Of a stretch of 56,697 nucleotides of DNA, positions 8,076-16,818 are shown piece by piece. The notes beneath the pieces are model-generated. The model saw only the letters and a list, made by a program, of their open reading frames with translations, had not been told where the DNA came from and ran no database searches. The position numbers and the translations under genes are program-made. The stretch is from the NCBI RefSeq assembly GCF_002916655.1, contig NZ_PPSM01000012.1:1-56697 (forward strand), given 5' to 3'. Numbering within the stretch: the stretch's first letter is position 1; the number at the start of each line of letters is the position of its first letter. This stretch comes from Novosphingobium sp. HII-3 (lineage in GTDB: Bacteria > Pseudomonadota > Alphaproteobacteria > Sphingomonadales > Sphingomonadaceae).

Positions 8076-8867
8076 ATGACCGACCCTATTCATCGCCCCT
8101 TCGCCGTCATCACCGGCGGCTCCAACGGCATCGGGCTCGAGCTTGCCCGACAATTCGCCGATCACGGCTATGACCTCCTTATTGCTGCCCAGGACGAGCA
8201 GCACCTGCGCGATGCAGCGCTGACGCTTGGCGCCGGCGGCGTGCAGGTGGACACCTATGCCGCCGACCTCGGCCAGGCGGAGGGCGTGGACGGGCTCTAC
8301 CGCGCCATCGCGGGGCGACCGGTCGATGCTTTGTGCGTCAACGCCGGGATTGGTCTTGGCGGACCTTTCGTCGAGACCGATCTCGCGACCGAACTCCAGA
8401 TGATCGATCTTAATGTCCGCGGCGCGGTGCAGCTGACCAAGCTGGTGCTCAAGGACATGGTCGCGCGCGACAGCGGCAAGATCCTCTTCACCTCTTCGAT
8501 TTCCGCGACCATGCCCGACCCTTTTGAAGCGGTCTATGGCGGCACCAAGGTATTCCTGCGCTGGTTCGGCGAAGCGCTGCGAAACGAGCTGAAGGACACC
8601 GGCGTGACCGTCACCGTGCTGATGCCGAGCATGACCGAGACCAACTTCTTCCACCGAGCCGACATGGACGACACCCGCGCCGGTCAGGCGAACAAGGACG
8701 ATCCGGCCGTCGTCGCCAAGGCGGGGTTCGATGCCTTGATGGCCGGCGACGACAAGGTCGTGCCCACGTTCAAGAACAAGGTGATGGGAGCAATCGCCGA
8801 CGCGCTGCCCGACAAGGTGGCCGCGCAGGTTCATCGCGGCCTGTCAGAGCCGGGTTCCGGCCAATGA
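8076..8867 (+). CDS. Short-chain dehydrogenase/reductase (SDR)
   Basis: A 263-residue classical SDR. It has the coenzyme motif TGGSNGIG near the N-terminus, an NAGIG motif, the catalytic Ser in SSISA, and YGGTK as YxxxK. These enzymes interconvert alcohols and carbonyls using NAD(P)H. The C-terminal extension after the catalytic region is helical and not diagnostic of a substrate. ATG at 8076 follows AAGGATC; a longer in-frame opening from 7944 lies inside the upstream gene and is rejected. The stop overlaps the next start by four bases, so translation is probably coupled. Confidence 0.87.
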   Translation: MTDPIHRPFAVITGGSNGIGLELARQFADHGYDLLIAAQDEQHLRDAALTLGAGGVQVDTYAADLGQAEGVDGLYRAIAGRPVDALCVNAGIGLGGPFVETDLATELQMIDLNVRGAVQLTKLVLKDMVARDSGKILFTSSISATMPDPFEAVYGGTKVFLRWFGEALRNELKDTGVTVTVLMPSMTETNFFHRADMDDTRAGQANKDDPAVVAKAGFDALMAGDDKVVPTFKNKVMGAIADALPDKVAAQVHRGLSEPGSGQ

Positions 8868-9946
8868 CTTATCTGCGCTACAATCCCGGCGTCGAGCAGC
8901 CGGAGGCCGACGAGCAAGCCACGATCGACAATATCATTCAAGCCATGACCCGCCAGAGCGAGACGGTCGAAACGCGCGAGCAGCATGCGGTCCGCGCCAG
9001 CCACGCCAAGAGCACGGCCTGCGCGACCGGCGAATTGGTCATCCCCGATGATCTGCCGGAAGAGCTCGCCCAGGGGCTGTTCGCCAGGTCCGGCACTTAT
9101 CCGGTCGCGGTCCGCTTCGCGCAAGGCCCCGGTGAGACGCTCGGCGACCGCGTTTCGACCCATCGCGGCATGTCGATCAAGGTCTTCGGCGTGGAGGGGG
9201 AGAAGCTGCCGGGGCATCATGCGCCCACGCAGGACTTCGTGCTGGCGACCGGGCCGACCTTCCCCTCCGGCACGGCCAAGGGCTTTTTACGGGACGGAAG
9301 CCTGATCGGCAAGTCGGCGGGCTTGCCGGAAAGGGCCAAGAGCGCAGTCTCCAGCCTGGCCCGCAACCTCAACAAGGTGCTGAACACCGTCGGCAAGCCG
9401 AGCGCCGTGGCCGACTTCTTCGGTCATCCGTTCAGCCATCCGCTCGGCGACAGCTATTTCAGCCAGGCGCCGATGCGCTGGGGCGATTACATCGCCAAGG
9501 TCGCGGCCTTTCCCTCCTCGGTCTACCAGGACCAGCTTCGCGACTGGCAGCTCGATCCCCATGCCGATGAGGACGGCTTCCGACACGCAGCCGTCGCCTT
9601 CTTCGACGAGCACGACGTGCTGTTCGACCTCAAGGTGCAGCTCCGCGCCAATGCCGAAACCCAACCCATCGAGGATGCCTCCGTCGAATGGCCGGCGCAG
9701 GACAGCCAGTACCGCACCGTCGCCACGCTCCGCCTGCCGCGCCAGCGGGCCTATTCGCCCGAGCGAGTGCGCTATTTCGACGAGGTGATGACCTTCCGGC
9801 CGGCACACAGCCTCGCTGCGCATCGTCCACTCGGATCGGTGATGCGGGCGCGGCTGCAGGTCTATCAGGCGCTCAGCGCATTTCGGCATCGCGAGAACGG
9901 TGTCGCCGAAGCCAACCCCGTCAGCATTGAGGAGATACCGGCATGA
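8864..9946 (+). CDS. Catalase-family haem protein
   Basis: A 360-residue protein of the short catalase-related group. The N-terminal part has REQHAVRASHAKSTACATGE, placed like the distal-His region of catalases, followed by FARSGTYPVAVRFAQG and STHRGMSIKVFG, typical catalase core strands, and APTQDFVLATGPTF. The C-terminal ERVRYFDEVMTFRPAHSL occupies the proximal region but the standard RxxxY signature is not clean. The protein is shorter than true catalases (~480 residues) and lacks the NADPH and flavodoxin-like parts; such forms can be peroxidases or peroxygenases. Oxygen-reducing aldehyde oxidoreductases of the Pao type release hydrogen peroxide, so a peroxide-removing partner in the same operon is logical (inference). 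Confidence 0.78.
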   Translation: MTYLRYNPGVEQPEADEQATIDNIIQAMTRQSETVETREQHAVRASHAKSTACATGELVIPDDLPEELAQGLFARSGTYPVAVRFAQGPGETLGDRVSTHRGMSIKVFGVEGEKLPGHHAPTQDFVLATGPTFPSGTAKGFLRDGSLIGKSAGLPERAKSAVSSLARNLNKVLNTVGKPSAVADFFGHPFSHPLGDSYFSQAPMRWGDYIAKVAAFPSSVYQDQLRDWQLDPHADEDGFRHAAVAFFDEHDVLFDLKVQLRANAETQPIEDASVEWPAQDSQYRTVATLRLPRQRAYSPERVRYFDEVMTFRPAHSLAAHRPLGSVMRARLQVYQALSAFRHRENGVAEANPVSIEEIPA

Positions 9947-10476
9947 ACCCTGCCGTCACGCTCGACCGCACCTCCGGCCGCCGGGTCGCCGCCGAGCCCA
10001 TCGCCTCGCTCACGCTGCGGCTCACGGTGAACGGCGAGGAGCGGGTGCTTCAGGTGGAGCCCTGGACCACATTGCTCGACCTTTTGCGCGACAAGCTCGA
10101 CCTGACCGGCACGAAAAAGGGTTGCGATCATGGCCAATGCGGCGCCTGCACCGTACTAATAGACGGCAGGCGGATTAACGCCTGCCTGAAGCTCGCAGTG
10201 ACGCTGGAGGGCCAGGAGGTCACGACGATCGAGGGGCTGGGGCAGCCGGGGAACCTCCATCCGCTCCAAGCGGCGTTCATCGAACACGATGCGTTCCAGT
10301 GCGGCTATTGCACGCCGGGACAGATCTGCTCGGCACAGGGGCTGATCAACGAGGGGCACGCCCGTAACCGCGCCGATGTGCGTGAACAGATGAGCGGCAA
10401 TATCTGCCGTTGCGGCGCTTATACCAACATCGCCGACGCCGTGCTTGAGGTGCTCGAACAGGGGAAACAGCCATGA
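9943..10476 (+). CDS. paoA: Aldehyde oxidoreductase [2Fe-2S] subunit (PaoA-like)
   Basis: A 177-residue xanthine-oxidase-family iron-sulfur subunit. The plant-type [2Fe-2S] cysteines are in GCDHGQCGACTVLIDG with a later C in INACLKL; the second cluster is in FQCGYCTPGQICSA and GNICRCGAYTNI. It passes electrons from the molybdenum centre to FAD. E. coli PaoA carries a long Tat signal; here the ~20 residues before the ferredoxin domain contain GRR but no hydrophobic stretch, so export is doubtful. The start overlaps the stop of the catalase-like gene (ATGA). Confidence 0.92.
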   Translation: MNPAVTLDRTSGRRVAAEPIASLTLRLTVNGEERVLQVEPWTTLLDLLRDKLDLTGTKKGCDHGQCGACTVLIDGRRINACLKLAVTLEGQEVTTIEGLGQPGNLHPLQAAFIEHDAFQCGYCTPGQICSAQGLINEGHARNRADVREQMSGNICRCGAYTNIADAVLEVLEQGKQP

Positions 10477-11489
10477 TCCGCTTCGACTATGCCCGGCCGG
10501 CAGATGTAAGCGAGGCGGTTCGCGCCGGCAGCGGCGAGCACGCCGCCTTTCTTGCCGGCGGTACGAACCTTGTCGATGTGATGAAGGAAAACGTGGCGCG
10601 GCCGCTGCAGGTCGTCGACATCAATCGCCTCCCGCTCACGGACATCGAGGCCCGGGAGGACGGCGGCCTTCGGCTTGGCGCACTCGTGACCAATGCCGCC
10701 ACTGCCTATGACCCGCGGGTCCAGCAACGCTACCCGCTGCTCGCCTCGGCGATCCTCGCCGGCGCCTCACCGCAACTGCGCAATGCCGCGACCAACGGTG
10801 GCAACCTCAACCAGCGGACCCGCTGTTACTATTTCTATGACGTCGACACGCCGTGCAATAAGCGGAACCCAGGTGAGGGCTGCGGCGCGATCGGTGGGGT
10901 CAATCGCATCCACGCGATCCTCGGCGCGAGCGACCAGTGCATCGCGACGCATCCGTCGGATATGTGCGTGGCGCTCGCGGCCCTCGAGGCGCATGTGCAA
11001 GTGACAGGGCCGGACGGCGATCGCGCGATCGCCTTTTCCGACTACCACCGGCTACCCGGCGACGAGCCCTGGCGCGACAACACGCTGCGCTCCGGCGAGC
11101 TCGTCACCGCGATCGATCTGCCGGCGGAGAATTTCTCCACGCACTACACTTATCTCAAGCTCCGGGACCGTCTTTCCTACGCCTTTGCACTGGTCTCGGT
11201 CGCGGTCGCCCTGCGCCTGAGCGAGGACGGGCGGATCGAGGTGGCTCGCATCGCTTTAGGCGGCGTGGCGCACAAGCCGTGGCGCGTGCCGGCTGCTGAA
11301 AGCCTGCTGCAGGGCGAACAGCCGGGCGAGCGCGTCTTCCAGGCCGCAGCCCATGCCATCACCGAAGGCGCCGTCGGCCAAGGCCAGAACAGTTTCAAGA
11401 TCGAGCTCGCCCGTCGGGCTGTCGTGCGGGCGCTTGGACAGGCTGCCGCCGGCACGCCGCAGTCCCAGACCGACAAGCGCATCGCCTGA
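10473..11489 (+). CDS. paoB: Aldehyde oxidoreductase FAD/[4Fe-4S] subunit (PaoB-like)
   Basis: A 338-residue FAD-binding subunit of the molybdopterin dehydrogenase family: FLAGGTNLVDVMKE near the N-terminus is the FAD pyrophosphate-binding segment and QLRNAATNGGNLNQ the second. Four cysteines from about residue 118 to 158 (RCYYFYD, TPCNKR, GEGCGAI, SDQC) match the extra [4Fe-4S] loop of PaoB and of 4-hydroxybenzoyl-CoA reductase-type subunits. It would accept electrons from the [2Fe-2S] subunit and hand them to the terminal acceptor. It overlaps paoA by four bases. Confidence 0.92.
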   Translation: MIRFDYARPADVSEAVRAGSGEHAAFLAGGTNLVDVMKENVARPLQVVDINRLPLTDIEAREDGGLRLGALVTNAATAYDPRVQQRYPLLASAILAGASPQLRNAATNGGNLNQRTRCYYFYDVDTPCNKRNPGEGCGAIGGVNRIHAILGASDQCIATHPSDMCVALAALEAHVQVTGPDGDRAIAFSDYHRLPGDEPWRDNTLRSGELVTAIDLPAENFSTHYTYLKLRDRLSYAFALVSVAVALRLSEDGRIEVARIALGGVAHKPWRVPAAESLLQGEQPGERVFQAAAHAITEGAVGQGQNSFKIELARRAVVRALGQAAAGTPQSQTDKRIA

Positions 11490-11500
11490 GGAGCCATACC

Positions 11501-13759
11501 ATGACCGCAACCACGAAGATCGGCATCGGCACGTCCCTCTCCCGCGTCGACGGCGCCGAGAAGGTGACCGGCAAGGCGAAATATGCTGCCGAGTACAATG
11601 TCCCTGGCCTGCTTTACGGCGTGACGGTGTCTGCTCGGATCGCCAAGGGGCGCATCACGCAACTCGAAGAGAACGCCGCGCGCGCCGTGCCGGGCGTGGT
11701 CGACATTGTCAGCCACCTGAACCGGCCGAAGCAGGCGTGGCTCGACCACAGCTGGAAGGACGAGCTCGGCATTCCCGGCGAACCGTTCAAGGCATTCCAC
11801 GACGATCGTATCCTGTTCGCAGGGCAACCGATCGCCGTTGTCATCGCCGAGACGTTCGAGGCCGCCCGCTTCGCCGCCAGCTTGGTTGAGGTGGCTTACG
11901 AGGAGGAGCCGCATAACATCGATTTCACCGCCTCGCTGGCCGAGAAATTCACGCCGTCCTATTTCAAGCGCCGCAACACCTACCATCCGCCAAAGAAGCG
12001 CGGCGATCCCGACACTGCCTTTGCCAATGCCACCCTCAAGCTTGAGGCCGAGTATCATCTCGCCACCGAGCACCACAACCCGATGGAAATGCATGCCTCC
12101 ACCGTCGAGTGGCACGGCGACGGCAGCATCACCGTCTATGACAAGATCCAGGGCTCGCAGGGCGACCAGGCCTATCTCGCCAGCGCGTTCGGGCTCGGCA
12201 AGAAGAACGTCCGCGTGGTCAACGCCTACGTGGGCGGCGGCTTCGGATCGGGTCTCAGGCCGCAGTGGCAGGTGCAGGTCGCGGTGATGGCCGCGATCCA
12301 CCTCGAGCGCTCGGTGCGTGTGGTCATGACCCGTGCGCAGATGTTCACTCACGTGCACCGCCCGGAATGCACCTATTCGATCAGGCTGGGCGCCGAGCAC
12401 ACCGGCAAGCTCAGCGCGATGATCAACGATGCCACGACCTCCACGTCACGCTTCGAGAACAACATGGAGGACATCGTCGTCTGGGGCATGATGAATTACG
12501 ATTGCCCCAACGCCTCGGGCGAGTACACGATCGCCCCGCGCGATACCTACACGTCCGCAGACATGCGCGCGCCGGGCGCCGCCACCGGCATGACCCTGTT
12601 CGAAATCGCCATCGACGAGATGGCGTACAAGGCCAAGGTCGATCCGCTCGAATTCCGCCTCATCAACTATTCGGAAGTGGACGCGATGAACGAGACGCCG
12701 TTCACCTCCAAGGCTCTGCGCGAAGCGTATCGGGAAGGCGCCGACCGCTTCGGCTGGGAAAAACGTTCCCCCCAGCCGCGCTCCATGCGGGAAGGACGCG
12801 AGCTGATCGGCTGGGGTGTCGCCACCGGCATGTGGGACGCGCAATTCTCCAAGACGGCGGCCCGCGCGGTGCTCACCGCGGACGGCAGGCTGGAAGTGGC
12901 ATCGGCCACATCCGACATCGGCACGGGCACCTACACGGTGATGACGCTGGTCGCCGCTGACACGCTCGGGCTTGCGCCCGAGCAGATCACGGCCCGGCTT
13001 GGCGACAGCGATCTGCCAACCGCTCCCGTGGAGGGCGGATCCTGGGCAGCAGCGTCGACCGGCGCGGCGGTGCAGCTCGCCTGCCAATCGATCGCGAAGC
13101 GGCTGCTGAAGGCGGCCGAGAAGATGGAGGACAAGCCGCTCCACGGCGCCAAATCGATCGACGATCTCGTGTTCGCCGATGGTGCCATGGCACTGAAGAG
13201 CGATCCTTCACGCCGCGTAGCGATCACCGAGGTTATGACCGCAGCCGGGCTCGACCGGATCGAGGTAGAGGAAACCGCCTCCCCCGGAATCGGCGGCATG
13301 ATCTCCATGGCACAAAAATCGCGCAACACTCACAGCGCGATCTTCTGCGAGGTGCGGGTCGACGAAGAGCTCAACCAGGTCCGCGTCACTCGCGTGGTCA
13401 GCGCCGTTGCAGCCGGCCGTATCATCAATCCCAAGACGGCGCGCAGCCAGATACTGGGCGGCGTGGTAATGGGGATCGGGATGGCGCTGCACGAGGAGAC
13501 CTTCGCGGACAAAGCGCTGGGCCGCTGGATGAACCACAACTATGCCGAATATCACGTGCCTGCGCACGCCGATATCGAGGATATCGACGTCATCTTCGTC
13601 GACGAGCCTGATCCCGAGGTTACGCCGCTGGGTGTTAAGGGGCTGGGCGAGATCGGCATCGTCGGCACTGCCGCCGCCGTCGCCAACGCAATCTATCATG
13701 CGACGGGTAAGCGTGTCCGCCAGCTGCCTGTCACCATCGACAAACTGTTGCATCCCTGA
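11501..13759 (+). CDS. paoC: Aldehyde oxidoreductase molybdenum-binding subunit (PaoC-like)
   Basis: A 752-residue large subunit of the xanthine-oxidase family. Visible are the substrate/Mo segments YVGGGFGSGLRPQ, DMRAPGAATGM, the C-terminal GVKGLGEIG that carries the catalytic Glu, and the family's first domain SRVDGAEKVTGKAKY. It hydroxylates aldehydes to carboxylic acids at a molybdenum-cytosine-dinucleotide centre, probably aromatic or other broad-range aldehydes by analogy with E. coli PaoC. The XdhC-like insertase PaoD, needed for Mo-cofactor sulfuration, is not encoded next to it. This is the last gene of the operon; I see no obvious hairpin terminator after 13759. Confidence 0.92.
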   Translation: MTATTKIGIGTSLSRVDGAEKVTGKAKYAAEYNVPGLLYGVTVSARIAKGRITQLEENAARAVPGVVDIVSHLNRPKQAWLDHSWKDELGIPGEPFKAFHDDRILFAGQPIAVVIAETFEAARFAASLVEVAYEEEPHNIDFTASLAEKFTPSYFKRRNTYHPPKKRGDPDTAFANATLKLEAEYHLATEHHNPMEMHASTVEWHGDGSITVYDKIQGSQGDQAYLASAFGLGKKNVRVVNAYVGGGFGSGLRPQWQVQVAVMAAIHLERSVRVVMTRAQMFTHVHRPECTYSIRLGAEHTGKLSAMINDATTSTSRFENNMEDIVVWGMMNYDCPNASGEYTIAPRDTYTSADMRAPGAATGMTLFEIAIDEMAYKAKVDPLEFRLINYSEVDAMNETPFTSKALREAYREGADRFGWEKRSPQPRSMREGRELIGWGVATGMWDAQFSKTAARAVLTADGRLEVASATSDIGTGTYTVMTLVAADTLGLAPEQITARLGDSDLPTAPVEGGSWAAASTGAAVQLACQSIAKRLLKAAEKMEDKPLHGAKSIDDLVFADGAMALKSDPSRRVAITEVMTAAGLDRIEVEETASPGIGGMISMAQKSRNTHSAIFCEVRVDEELNQVRVTRVVSAVAAGRIINPKTARSQILGGVVMGIGMALHEETFADKALGRWMNHNYAEYHVPAHADIEDIDVIFVDEPDPEVTPLGVKGLGEIGIVGTAAAVANAIYHATGKRVRQLPVTIDKLLHP

Positions 13760-14495
13760 TGCTGCCCCGATCACAAGTGAGGCCCCTAATCACCCGCCCT
13801 CCAAAATGCCTGCAGATGACCGTCAAGGCGCTCTCGGGAGCAGCCATTTTTTCCGCAAACGAAGATATCAACTGCCGCGAACCTCTGTTCGGGCCAGGTA
13901 TGGATCGAAATATGCGTTTCCGCCAACGGCGCGGCGCCGGCTGTGCCCTTGCCGGGGGCCGAAGTGGTGGAGCCGAACGTCCAGCACCGTCAGCCGCGCC
14001 TCTACGAGCGGCAGGTCGTCCAGCCCCAACTCGGCAAGATCCGCTAGGAGGTCAATGCTTGTTCCGGCGTTATGAGGCATGGCGCGGCCGGGCTGTCATG
14101 TGTGCATGGCGCAGATGCGCCAGTGCCGTCTCCGCCGCGATCATACCGTGATAATGCGGTTCTACGAACAGCGACAGGCCCGACAGCTCAGAGTGGGAGA
14201 ACAGAACTGGCGTCGCCGAGGCGCGCGCCCAGCCGCGCAGGATCGCCGGAAAATGGGGTGTCGGCCGAACCATGGCATGCCTCCACCGCCGCACGTCTAG
14301 CTGCTTGATACCACAAGCGCGACGACAACTTCCTCGCATCAGCCCAACTCGCCAGCATTTGCATCTGACTCCGACATTGACAACGCTGTTGCCGCGAGCT
14401 TCTTCTCGTCGCTCAAGGCGCGAGGACCGCACCCACACATCCCCCCGGGAAGCTAGCGGCTACTCAGAACGGCCACAGTCCACGCCGTGCGGTTT
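13760..14495. other. Gap of about 740 bases with decayed or unrecognised sequence
   Basis: No frame here has both a credible start and a family match. A minus-strand frame from 14277 down to 14070 (with TPVLFSHSELSGLSLF and HYHGMIAAETALAHLRH) has coding-like character and faintly recalls the C-terminal end of an FAD-dependent oxidoreductase, but it is too short to assign. A further minus frame at 13868-14080 follows it. I read the region as likely gene debris separating the oxidoreductase operon from the glycan genes. Confidence 0.4.
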
Positions 14496-15497
14496 TCAAC
14501 GAGGCTCCGGATGGGACGGGCCACAAAGAACTTTGGCAGCACCCTTCAAGCGCTGCAAGGCCGACGGTCTTCGCCCCTCCCACAGGTCTTCTATATCTCT
14601 TTCCGCTGGGCCTGCCACTTCGAAGAAGCGTTGTATCTCCGACAAGAGGATGGAAAGACGGCCTGTCACTTGTTGAGTGGTGTAGGGGTGAAACAAACTA
14701 TCCGGCGAACATGGGCCGCCGTTTCGGATCGCATCTAGTATCGCAGCGACGTCCCATTGAAGGGAGTGCACCCGAAGTTTGCGGCAGTTGAAGCCCGGGT
14801 CGAGGTAGTCCGCAAGCGCATCGTTAACACCGGAAAACACCATACAGCCGTTAGCAAGCGCTTCCAGAGGCGGGAGCCCGAAACCTTCGGTCGCGCCCAC
14901 GTCAATCCAATGCTCAAGTGAGTCGTAGAGATAAACCTTGGAACGCTGAAACCAGGTTGTCAGGTCATCAACCCAGCCGTCGATCACCGTGACACGGCAA
15001 CGGTCCTGAAGAGCCGGAACCAACTGCTCAAGAAGATAATGGGACGACTTACGAACCTGAACCAGAACATCGATATCCCGCGCCGATGCTGTGGAAACTT
15101 TTTCAACTTCGACTATGTTCGGAACATGGGCAATGTAGGAGTTCGGGGCGTAACGCCCCCAATACGCCATTGTGTGTCGACTTACGCAAAGGATGGGAAC
15201 GTAGGACGGAAGCCGCATACGCCAGCCCGTGCTGTGCGCAAAGTAGATGACGTCCTTGCCATTCAGCGCCGCCAAGAGTTGCGGTACGTCCGGCCCCCAG
15301 TGAATGACGTAGATTGGTTCACTCCCATTGGAACGGACGAAATCCTGAGAGTTGATCTTGCCGCGGCGATCGACGCTGTACTGTACGGCTGTAACGGCAC
15401 GGGAATGGCCACATGCTTCCATGAAGCGCATTTGAGCAGAATTGCCACCAATGTCCATGCGGTTGTTCGGAAATAGGAATACCAAAGGTCGCTTCAT
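14496..15497 (-). CDS. Glycosyltransferase (GT4-like)
   Basis: A 333-residue protein beginning MKRPLVFLFPNNRMDIGGNS. The C-terminal half has the GT-B retaining signature GATEGFGLPPLEALANGC, corresponding to the EX7E-type donor-binding motif of GT4 enzymes, then VFSGVNDALADYLDPGFN. It should transfer a sugar from a nucleotide donor to a glycan at the cytoplasmic face. The start overlaps the stop of the upstream GT2 gene (ATGA), so the two are coupled. Base composition is clearly lower in GC than in the neighbouring operons, as is common for surface-polysaccharide genes. Confidence 0.82.
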   Translation of the reverse strand: MKRPLVFLFPNNRMDIGGNSAQMRFMEACGHSRAVTAVQYSVDRRGKINSQDFVRSNGSEPIYVIHWGPDVPQLLAALNGKDVIYFAHSTGWRMRLPSYVPILCVSRHTMAYWGRYAPNSYIAHVPNIVEVEKVSTASARDIDVLVQVRKSSHYLLEQLVPALQDRCRVTVIDGWVDDLTTWFQRSKVYLYDSLEHWIDVGATEGFGLPPLEALANGCMVFSGVNDALADYLDPGFNCRKLRVHSLQWDVAAILDAIRNGGPCSPDSLFHPYTTQQVTGRLSILLSEIQRFFEVAGPAERDIEDLWEGRRPSALQRLKGAAKVLCGPSHPEPR

Positions 15498-16597
15498 CAG
15501 CTAATCTCGGGACTGCGCTTTGACGCGGCAAGATCTTCGGCCAGTTGCCGTAGCTGGAGGGCATTGAATAGACTTTTCCGGCGTTTGCCGCCGACCGGCT
15601 CTAGCTCTCGTCTAGAGGGAAGGCCAGTACGTTTGCGCATACTCTCGTGCAGGCTCGACATCAGGAGCCTGATCGCTTCCGGATGAGGAGCAATCAGTTT
15701 GAAGGCTTCCAAGACACGGTGACGCCTTAGGGCCTCCAGCGCCAGAACCTGGCGCCGTGCTCCTTCAAGATTGCGCAACCTTCTTGCAAATAGATTGTCC
15801 AAGGCTGTACCACTTGTACAATAATCCCGGGTAGCTTGAGCGAGGCCTTCAAGATCCGAGGCGGCTAGTCGATACGAGGTCGAAAAATCATGGCGTCGGT
15901 AGTAGTAACTTGGTTCTGGAGTGAAATGTAGCCGGGCACCAGCCAGCATCGCCCGCATGACAAGATCGAAGTCTTCACCGATACGAAGGCGTGGATCATA
16001 GGCTATGCATTTCCGACGCAGAAAATCGACCTCAAAGAGAGGCTTGAAATAGCCCAAAGAGACATTCTTTCCCCCGATCATACCGCCGCGGACGAAATCC
16101 TCCACCGTGATATAGCGAGCCTTACGCCACTCCCTTCCAGACGCGAACAGACGGACCTGAAGGCCTTGATCATCACTGAACATGATTATGTTGGAAGAGC
16201 AGATTTCTGCACCGCTTCGCTGCTGAGAAGCCAGTAACCTCTCCAGATGATCGGCTTGCAGCAAATCGTCGCTATCAAGTATCGCCACGAAGCGGCCCCG
16301 CGCCTCAGCGAGGCTGACATTGCGGACGGCGGCCAGTCCTCGCCGGGGTCCAGGGAGCACCCGCACCCTGCTGTCTGCAATGGCGTGCTCTTGGGCTATT
16401 CTGGCCGTCCCGTCCGTCGATCCGTCGTCGACAATCAGAATTTCGATATCCTCCACTGTCTGCCTGCGTGCAGAAAGCAAGGCTGAGTGAATGAAGGAGG
16501 CGCTGTTTTGGGCCACCATCAGGACGGAGACGAGCGGTTGCGGCCGCTGGTTCGTAGACACACACATGCAGATATCAGGTCCATCGAAGATGCGCAT
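15497..16597 (-). CDS. Glycosyltransferase family 2
   Basis: A 366-residue protein. The N-terminal GT-A domain has VSVLMVAQNSASFIHSAL, the nucleotide-binding VDDGSTDGT, and the DxD-type LDSDDLLQADH. The remaining ~150 residues are basic and helical. GT2 enzymes are inverting transferases used in capsule, O-antigen and exopolysaccharide synthesis. The first ATG is at 16597; a second in-frame ATG lies ten codons in, directly before the conserved start of the domain, and could be the real start. Downstream it overlaps the GT4 gene. Confidence 0.87.
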   Translation of the reverse strand: MRIFDGPDICMCVSTNQRPQPLVSVLMVAQNSASFIHSALLSARRQTVEDIEILIVDDGSTDGTARIAQEHAIADSRVRVLPGPRRGLAAVRNVSLAEARGRFVAILDSDDLLQADHLERLLASQQRSGAEICSSNIIMFSDDQGLQVRLFASGREWRKARYITVEDFVRGGMIGGKNVSLGYFKPLFEVDFLRRKCIAYDPRLRIGEDFDLVMRAMLAGARLHFTPEPSYYYRRHDFSTSYRLAASDLEGLAQATRDYCTSGTALDNLFARRLRNLEGARRQVLALEALRRHRVLEAFKLIAPHPEAIRLLMSSLHESMRKRTGLPSRRELEPVGGKRRKSLFNALQLRQLAEDLAASKRSPEIS

Positions 16598-16818
16598 GCA
16601 CCCTTAGCTGCTTGAGGTAAGCCGACGAAACTCAATGATCTCCATTCTGGAGGTGAAACTTGCCGCGTCTCTTCCAGGTCCTTGAGCCTGGTTTTTCCAC
16701 AGCGGCCGCAGTTCTACGTAGTCTCCACTTGAGCTCTCGGCGGGAATGCGCTGCAATACGGGAAATTTGCCGGATGCATGCGCTTGCGAAATAAGTCCGG
16801 CAGTGAAGGGATTGAGAG

